Shown: one piece after another, positions 58,842 to 64,000 of the stretch
How positions within the stretch are numbered: the stretch's first letter is position 1
How the letters are laid out: the number at the start of each line of letters is the position of its first letter
Origin: Sipunculus nudus
Taxonomy: Eukaryota; Annelida; Sipuncula; Golfingiida; Sipunculidae
Direction of reading: 5' to 3'
DNA: 64,000 bases
Assembly (NCBI GenBank): GCA_026874595.1
Contig: CM049315.1
Coordinates: forward strand, 71,407,416 to 71,471,415
Position numbers and translations under genes: made by a program
The notes under the pieces: model-generated
Databases searched by the model: none
The model's input: the letters and a program-made list of their open reading frames with translations, nothing else
Told to the model about the DNA's origin: nothing

Positions 58842-58936
58842 GTGAGTGCCTTCATATCATTTACTATATATGCAATTTATTTTCTTTCAGGATTTATAGA
58901 TAATTGTGCATTATCTTGTATTAAAATTATTTTCAG

Positions 58937-59145
58937 ACGCAGACCCATGCATGCCTAGTAACCATGTAGTGTTGTCTGACCCGGAGGCTCTAAGAAGCAG
59001 CCACACTCAATTGTTGGCATTCCGCTGTGTGACCGCAGCATGTCCCCAGCATGGTACCGGGTTATTTCTCCAGCAGGCAATGATATGGTAAACTCCTGTC
59101 CATCCTTGGGGTTCTGCAGCACGGTCAGTCCTGTATGGATGGAAG
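58937..59145 (+). CDS. VWDE-like gene: D8C domain, first half (frameshifted)
   Basis: Acceptor TATTTTCAG (AG at 58935-58936), donor GAAG|GTAAAT. The first frame gives 'DPCMPSNHVVLSDPEALRSS'; the second, two bases off, gives 'CDRSMSPAWYRVISPAGN' and 'CPSLGFCSTVSPVWMEG'. These are the two parts of one D8C module (DPC...vlsdp...CD..lspgWYRv...m...C...lCsT..p.W..G), the cysteine domain shared by uromodulin, OIT3 and the VWDE N-terminus, secreted proteins acting outside the cell. The switch falls at 59026-59031 in CTGTGTGAC, where one TG too many would explain it. Downstream phase is intact (one base carried into 59265). Confidence 0.65.
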
Positions 59146-59264
59146 GTAAATGAAAGCAGTCTTAAGAGTATTATTTGAACACCATAAAATAATAATATGC
59201 TCACCGAAGTTATTATAATTAACCCAATTCATTTAATGACAGCAAAATGTTTATTTTATTACAG

Positions 59265-59429
59265 GAGAGCAACCGCCGAATGACGGTGTCATACATAACG
59301 TAACGGCTTTTGTCCACTCTCGTGTGAACTGTCGAGCCAACGCAATAAAAATCCATATAAAGAATTGTGGTGATTTCAATGTATACTACCTGCCACAGGT
59401 TCCAGGGTGCCCTCTGGCCTACGGCTTTG
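59265..59429 (+). CDS. VWDE-like gene: D8C domain, second half
   Basis: Acceptor TTTATTACAG, donor TTTG|GTAAGC. It opens by completing a Gly codon with the previous exon ('GEQPPNDGVIHNVTAFVHSR'), then 'VNCRANAIKIHIKNCGDF' and 'NVYYLPQVPGCPLAYGF'. This matches the second half of D8C (...v...nCg.fyvYyL.p.pgC..aYCf), where the family usually has a Cys after AY and this sequence has Gly. Phase 1 at its end, compatible with the exon at 59713. The intron before it is only 119 bp. Confidence 0.75.
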
Positions 59430-59712
59430 GTAAGCAATGATTAATAAAATTTTGTATTAATATTAATATTATCAGTCTTGCTTTTGTTGAGTTTCCCCTT
59501 TCTAAAAAAAATATTACAATCATTGACAGGTAAGGTAGATATTTATTTAAGGAAAAACAAGAGATACTTGGTAAAGCGAAGTATATATGATAACTTTGAT
59601 TTGTAAGAAGCATCTTAAGTTTCAAGACGTTTTGGTACCAGATATATTGAAGTAAAGAACCAAGAATTCAGCAGAAAACTGAGATGCCACGTTTGTATCG
59701 TCTTTATTCTAG

Positions 59713-59832
59713 ATACAAGTTATGTTTGTGTCATATACCGTGCCTCTGATACGGAACTCTATAACACAGGTCACCACGCAGAATGCCCTCCTGGGGAGAG
59801 CTCCAGTACTGGCAGAGAACCTGGTTGCTCAA
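59713..59832 (+). CDS. VWDE-like gene: Cys-containing linker exon
   Basis: Acceptor TTTATTCTAG, donor TCAA|GTGCGT; phase 1 at both ends. The 120-nt exon reads 'DTSYVCVIYRASDTELYNTG' then 'HHAECPPGESSSTGREPGCS', a short Cys- and Ser/Pro-rich segment in the position where VWDE proteins have a similar linker after D8C. Splice signals and phase agree on both sides. Overlapping longer frames (59722-59994) run into the intron and are shadows. Confidence 0.65.
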
Positions 59833-60201
59833 GTGCGTATGTTAAACCATCATGTTCCATGGTCTCGAAGTGAATCTGTCTTTTTTAAACTTTATTCTGT
59901 TGGATGCTTGTATGAAAATTGTTATAACGATTCAACAGCTACCGAGAAGAAGGTTAAAACAAATGGGATTTTCAGGAATGACCAGTGGTGCTGATCAGCT
60001 ACGAAAATGAGCTATTTCCATATTATCAGATTTTAAAATAGATCGATTTCTTAAGTTAACAAAGATGCTTCTAATACGGTGGAATCGATTCCTCATCTAG
60101 AAGATCATACTCAAATCGGTACTTCTTGCATTAGCGAATTTATAAATTTATTGACAAAAGTGTCATTCATAGTTTTAACGTTTACCTTCTATTACTTGTA
60201 G

Positions 60202-60458
60202 ATGACTTTCCACCATTAACTTTAGACCCAACGGTAAATTTCACCGTTGAAACAACAGCTTCACTACCAAATGGACTCAACATCAGAGAGGTTGTTCTTC
60301 AGTGGGAACATAATGAGAATTTACCCCCTGGTATAATGTTTGACGTCAAGTGGTTCCGGGACGGCATTGAAATATGGAATGAGTTGAACATCGTCCAAAT
60401 GCCCCACGCCTTGAATGAGACACGTTGGTTCAACGGAGCTCCGTCCCTAGGCATAGAG
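60202..60458 (+). CDS. VWDE-like gene: beta-rich domain exon 1
   Basis: Acceptor TATTACTTGTAG, donor GAG|GTTTAT. It carries one base from the preceding exon and ends in phase 0. The translation runs 'DFPPLTLDPTVNFTVETTAS', 'LPNGLNIREVVLQWEHNE', 'PGIMFDVKWFRDGIEIWNE', 'ALNETRWFNGAPSLGIE'. The alternating hydrophobic pattern with 'FDVKWFRDG' matches the region that follows D8C in VWDE proteins, an immunoglobulin-like extracellular segment. N-glycosylation sequons occur at NFT and NET. The next exon lies 2.8 kb away, past a LINE. Confidence 0.7.
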
Positions 60459-60589
60459 GTTTATGAACAACGCATTCAATCTATATAACGAAGATTTTTA
60501 TAATTATGCCCGTTTCTGTATAAGTATTAGCACCAAAACGGTTACAATGTCTACAGGTGCCGTTGTTGAAGTAATACATCTAGTCATGG

Positions 60590-62597
60590 CAGTCTTTAAA
60601 ACACGTGATCAATCCAGTTAGCCGGGGTCAAGATAGTCCAGATCTAACTGCGGATGACCTGAATGACTTCTTTGCCTCAGTTGGAAAAACTTTAACCAAA
60701 GCATTTACCAAAGATGTTGTGCAGGACCAACCTGATTTTACTGATTCTCGGTTTTCAATCCCTCAAATGAGCCAACAGGATGCCGTGAAACTTCTAGTCG
60801 CATTTAAGAATAAACATGGAATTGATGTCCTTAATATGCCGGGGTTCTTACTTGGAGAGGCCGCGGTCATCTTAGCGCCATCGCTGACACATATTCTTAA
60901 CTTATCACTCAGTAGAGGAATAGTTCCTCCTGACTGGAAGTGTGCAAGGGTGGTACCCATTTATAAGGGTAAAGGGAAACTTTCTGATACTAACAATTAT
61001 CGGCCAATTTCGATCACCAGCCATGTGATTAAAATCTTAGAGAAGCACATTAAACGTCATCTCCTTAATTACTTAAACCACAAACGCTTGATATCTCCTG
61101 AACAAACTGCCTTTCTTGCAAACTACTCTACCCAAACTGCTTTACATAGAATAGTTGATAATTGGCTGACAGTTATGAACTGCGGACGTGTAAACTCCAT
61201 ATGCTTTCTCGACCTTAAAAAAGGTTTTGATTCCCTAAATCACGATATATTATTGTGTAAATTAAAACAGTTTGGCGTAAATGGAAATTCGCACACCTGG
61301 TTTTATAATTATTTATACGACCGAAAGCAGTTTCTCTGCTTCAATAACTATAATTCTGAGGTAAAAACAATCGATACAGGTGTACCACAAGGCACTGTAC
61401 TTGGACCCATTCTTTTCCTACTATATCTTAATGACTTGACCGATAATGTAACAGACGCAAAATGCTCGATTTATGCTGACGACATCACGCTATACGCAGA
61501 CGGCATCGATCGCGAATCAGCACAACATAAGTTACAGGCTGCTGTAGACCAAGTTACTAAATGGCTTAATAAAAACAAACTAACTGCAAACGCCACAAAA
61601 TCAGCTACTATGCTTGTGAGTTCCAAGCAATGCAAACAATCAAATTCATTACAAATAATTATCGATAAAGATATTGTCCCGAATGTCGATGAATTTTCTC
61701 ACCTTGGCTTGATCATTGACTCCCATCTCACATGGAAATCTCACACTTCTACCGTTTTTAAAAAGCTATGTTGCAAAATTGGACTTTTACATCGGCTCAG
61801 CAAATTTCTACCACAGAAGTTTTTATTCACTATATATCACGCCTTTGTTCAACCCTCAATAGATTATAGCCTAACAGTATGGGACAGCTGTCCCAGCACA
61901 TTCCGTGCCGCAATCCAACGAATGCAGAGTCGTGCGGCTAGGATAATAACAAAAAATTACGACCCAACACAAAGAAGTTTAGATTTAGTGAAAGAAATAG
62001 GCTTAATGACAATTGAACAGCGATATTTGTACCTCCTATCTATTTTAACCTATAAATGCATAAATGATTTAGCCCCTTCATATTTATGTAAGAATTTTCA
62101 TATGGCGAAGGGCATTCATAATTATTCGACGCGGTTAAACGAAAACAAAAACTGTATCCTTCCGAAACCGCGTATTGAAGCCTTCAAGGCTACCTCTTTT
62201 TATGCAGGCAGTACTCTATGGAACTCCCTTCCTCGACACATTAAGTTTGCTTCTAATTTGCAGCATTTTAAAAAATTATCACGTTCGTACTTCTCCGATT
62301 TTACAATGATGTCATAATCTTATCACAGCACGAAATTGTTTTAGATGTAATCGTTGCTCTTACCGCTGTTAGTACAGTCCCTTTTATTAATTTTATGATA
62401 TTATCATTCCTTTGTAATGATTTTACAGTCTCATTATGTCTTTTATATTTCGCATTGTACATGTACTTTTATGTATTTTTATTATCATGTTCCATTGTTT
62501 ATAATATCTTGTATATCTTGGAAGAGGGCCCTGCTTATAACAGAATTCTTATTCTGGTACAGGCCACCCTTCACAATATTATAATAAATAAATAAAT
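60590..62597 (+). mobile_element. CR1/L2-like LINE, 5'-truncated, in an intron of the VWDE-like gene
   Basis: Contains the reverse transcriptase frame 60605-62317, a roughly 260-bp 3' UTR and a microsatellite tail 'tataataaataaataaatg' (62578-62596), as in CR1/L2-type elements that end in short ATAA/AATA repeats rather than poly-A. The endonuclease domain is missing, so the 5' end (near 60590) is a truncation. Same strand as the host gene. Confidence 0.7.
60605..62317 (+). CDS. LINE ORF2 fragment: reverse transcriptase (about 570 codons, open)
   Basis: One uninterrupted frame. N-terminal 'DDLNDFFASVGKTL' is the pre-RT linker of CR1/Jockey-type elements. RT motifs in order: 'NYRPISITSHVIKILEK' (about residues 131-147), 'FLDLKKGFDSLNH' (201-213, catalytic Asp), 'GVPQGTVLGPILFLLYLNDL' (259-278), 'YADDITLY' (290-297, catalytic YADD intact), 'WLNKNKLTANATKS' thumb, and a C-terminal 'FYAGSTLWNSLPRHI' typical of the clade. 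It would copy LINE RNA at a nicked target, but the endonuclease needed for nicking is absent and there is no proper start (frame entry by GTG at 60605). The absence of stops over 1.7 kb suggests a recent insertion. Confidence 0.85.
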   Translation: MINPVSRGQDSPDLTADDLNDFFASVGKTLTKAFTKDVVQDQPDFTDSRFSIPQMSQQDAVKLLVAFKNKHGIDVLNMPGFLLGEAAVILAPSLTHILNLSLSRGIVPPDWKCARVVPIYKGKGKLSDTNNYRPISITSHVIKILEKHIKRHLLNYLNHKRLISPEQTAFLANYSTQTALHRIVDNWLTVMNCGRVNSICFLDLKKGFDSLNHDILLCKLKQFGVNGNSHTWFYNYLYDRKQFLCFNNYNSEVKTIDTGVPQGTVLGPILFLLYLNDLTDNVTDAKCSIYADDITLYADGIDRESAQHKLQAAVDQVTKWLNKNKLTANATKSATMLVSSKQCKQSNSLQIIIDKDIVPNVDEFSHLGLIIDSHLTWKSHTSTVFKKLCCKIGLLHRLSKFLPQKFLFTIYHAFVQPSIDYSLTVWDSCPSTFRAAIQRMQSRAARIITKNYDPTQRSLDLVKEIGLMTIEQRYLYLLSILTYKCINDLAPSYLCKNFHMAKGIHNYSTRLNENKNCILPKPRIEAFKATSFYAGSTLWNSLPRHIKFASNLQHFKKLSRSYFSDFTMMS

Positions 62598-63278
62598 GTT
62601 TAACACCTAATCAGAGCATACCTATAATTTTAACGAAAATCTAAAACGTTAAGATAAGTCGTGCTCCTGAAATAAAAATCACCTACAGATGCTGTTAAAT
62701 ATGTCATGTCCTGGGATCTGGTGACCCTTTTTACTCTAATATATTTCTGATAATTTCTGGGATGAACTATGGGATAAAGTGTGATTGGGATATGATTTTG
62801 ATCCTTTTTATGTCATTCCAGAATATGTGTATTTACAATATGAGCTAATACTGCTTTCTAGTGATACCTTTCTCATATAAAAATATATAAAATTGCAGTT
62901 TCAATGTTCTGTGAGAGCAAAAGGTCGCGGTCACTCCGTACCAAGTCCATGGAGGATAAGTACCCATTTTTTGCAGGACTTGGGGCAAGCATTTTCGCTC
63001 TAAGCTATGTTTTCATTATATAAGAGATCAAACTCAGATTTAAAACAAAAAGGTATTCACGCTAATTTTTGCATTTTGAAAATAATTTATAAACGTATAA
63101 AACAGCTGCATTGGCCGAAGAGAAACAAACATGAAAACGTTTCTAAATATGTTTGTTTATGACTGCATTTGGAGTCATATTTTTCAAGTGATTTTTATAA
63201 TCAAAGAACCAAGGTTTTTATTATTTAAAAGAAAGTAATATTAAAAAAATGTTATTTAGTTCTTTGCGTGACATGTAG
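62598..63278 (+). other. Intron of the VWDE-like gene
   Basis: Between the LINE tail and the acceptor at 63277-63278; AT-rich, no feature recognised. Confidence 0.55.
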
Positions 63279-63498
63279 GTATCGAAGCGTACAATAGGAA
63301 TAACAAAGGGCCAGACAGAAGAAATCCTGGTGCGTCCTACAATACCAATTTTGTCTGTGTTTCCAAATACTGAACTAAGGCTTGAAGTATTTACTCCAGT
63401 CATGGATGACAACCTATGTATTGTTAAAACAAACAGGACTCTAGTTAGACAAACTTCTGATAACAACATGCAGCAGCAGTGTGGAGTGGCACTTACAG
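63279..63498 (+). CDS. VWDE-like gene: beta-rich domain exon 2
   Basis: Acceptor ACATGTAG, donor ACAG|GTACCG, phase 0 in and phase 1 out, continuing the exon at 60458. It reads 'VSKRTIGITKGQTEEILVRP', 'TIPILSVFPNTELRLEVFTP', 'VMDDNLCIVKTNRTL', 'QQQCGVALT'. The pattern 'eilvrPtiPil...ntelrLevftPv' parallels the VWDE segment where strands lead into the region before the vWD module. NRT is a sequon. The later exons (vWD, EGF) would lie beyond the window. Confidence 0.65.
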
Positions 63499-63682
63499 GT
63501 ACCGTATTTCTAATATTTAATTACGGATGATATCATGTCAAGCTAAGAACAAATAAAACAAAGTTTCCAGGCATTCTTTCAGATCTAATAAACTCACATT
63601 CTAAGGAAATGTGGTACAGGTTACGTGTTTAAGTTTCCCACCAAAAAAAAGATTAACGGTCAATTCAACAAGTGACCAGAAT
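63499..63682 (+). other. Next intron of the VWDE-like gene
   Basis: Begins with the donor GTACCG; nothing else recognised. Confidence 0.5.
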
Positions 63683-63712
63683 TATCTATCTTTCTATCTA
63701 TCTATCTATATA
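63683..63712. repeat. (TATC)n microsatellite
   Basis: About seven imperfect TATC units. Confidence 0.8.
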
Positions 63713-63748
63713 AAAAAAAAATGTATATATAAACTTTATTTATTGAAC

Positions 63749-63838
63749 ATTGATTATAAAACTTGTTATAATAACTAATACGAGGCGCTCTCCATTGATT
63801 ATAAAACTTGTTATAATAACTAATACGAGGCGCTCTCC
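63749..63838. repeat. Perfect 45-bp tandem duplication
   Basis: 'attgattataaaacttgtta' through 'cgaggcgctctcc' occurs twice without difference (63749-63793 and 63794-63838) at the tail side of the SINE. Confidence 0.85.
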
Positions 63839-64000
63839 ATGGCTCGGATGTTGGCGCTCGGAAGGGTGAAGGAAACCGGAGGACCCGGAGAAAACCACCG
63901 ACCGAGGACGGGCCACTACAACCCACTTTCATAGCCACGCAGGGACTCGAACCCGGAACGCCAGCCGAGAGGGCCGAGCGTTTTCTGTCTTTGTATGAAT
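63839..64000 (-). mobile_element. tRNA-related SINE, cut by the window edge
   Basis: Minus strand: a B-box-like GGGTTCGAGTCCC (63954-63942) within a GC-rich tRNA-like head, followed by 'gtggttttctccgggtcctc' and 'cggtttccttcaccc', a body phrase common in invertebrate SINEs. The A box would lie at the window edge (63980-64000) and is not clear. The tail includes the duplicated 45-mer. Confidence 0.6.

Noticed and set aside
63905-64000. Functional tRNA gene
   Set aside because: A good B-box-like word exists, but the body that follows is SINE-like and no acceptor-stem pairing was found within the window.

Overview
The window is AT-rich eukaryotic genomic DNA from a marine invertebrate, most likely a bivalve or other mollusc. 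The evidence is short exons with GT-AG introns, vertebrate-like extracellular domains (D8C, PAN/Apple), several metazoan transposon classes, many long (AT)n tracts, and tandem-array-bearing Helitron-like elements with terminal hairpins and GACGGAC-type simple repeats, a style I know from bivalves. The species call is inference. There are no operons, CRISPR arrays or rRNA genes.

Host genes occupy very little. At 5.6-8.7 kb (minus strand) are two phase-compatible exons of a secreted or cell-surface gene, one coding a PAN/Apple domain and the other a Ser/Thr/Pro-rich linker. At 58.8-63.5 kb (plus strand) lies the 5' part of a gene resembling the N-terminal half of VWDE (von Willebrand factor D and EGF domain protein): a D8C domain split over two exons, a Cys-containing linker, then a beta-rich region. 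All downstream exons keep phase, but the first D8C exon has a frameshift that looks like one extra TG dinucleotide. A weak two-exon hypothetical gene may lie at 49.3-50.5 kb (minus).

Mobile elements make up most of the rest. (1) 0.9-5.5, 39.4-41.2 and 51.7-56.2 kb carry two interlaced families of array-bearing elements whose roughly 150- and 336-bp units share the 12-bp palindrome GGTGGCGCCACC. (2) 13.9-18.9 and 42.4-44.1 kb carry a Helitron-like element with roughly 180-bp units and a hairpin-CTAG end. (3) 18.9-31.0 kb is a nested stack: an L1/Tx1-like LINE (minus), cut in ORF1 by a Helitron whose A|T target can be read exactly, which holds a 7-kb inverted-repeat element, which holds an hAT-like element, which holds an hAT MITE with 8-bp target duplication. 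(4) 34.9-39.1 kb holds an hAT transposase fragment and a decayed Ty3/Gypsy retrotransposon (RNase H, integrase, polypurine tract, 206-bp LTR). (5) 60.6-62.6 kb is a 5'-truncated CR1/L2-like LINE with an open 570-codon reverse transcriptase frame, in an intron of the VWDE-like gene. Small MITEs with readable target duplications lie at 5.97, 8.78, 18.63 and 26.33 kb.

Other structure includes a roughly 1.1-kb array of 38-bp units with a 186-187-bp higher-order period at 6.5-7.6 kb, long (AT)n tracts, poly-C/poly-G runs, and a tRNA-related SINE at the right edge. The remaining stretches show nothing I can name.
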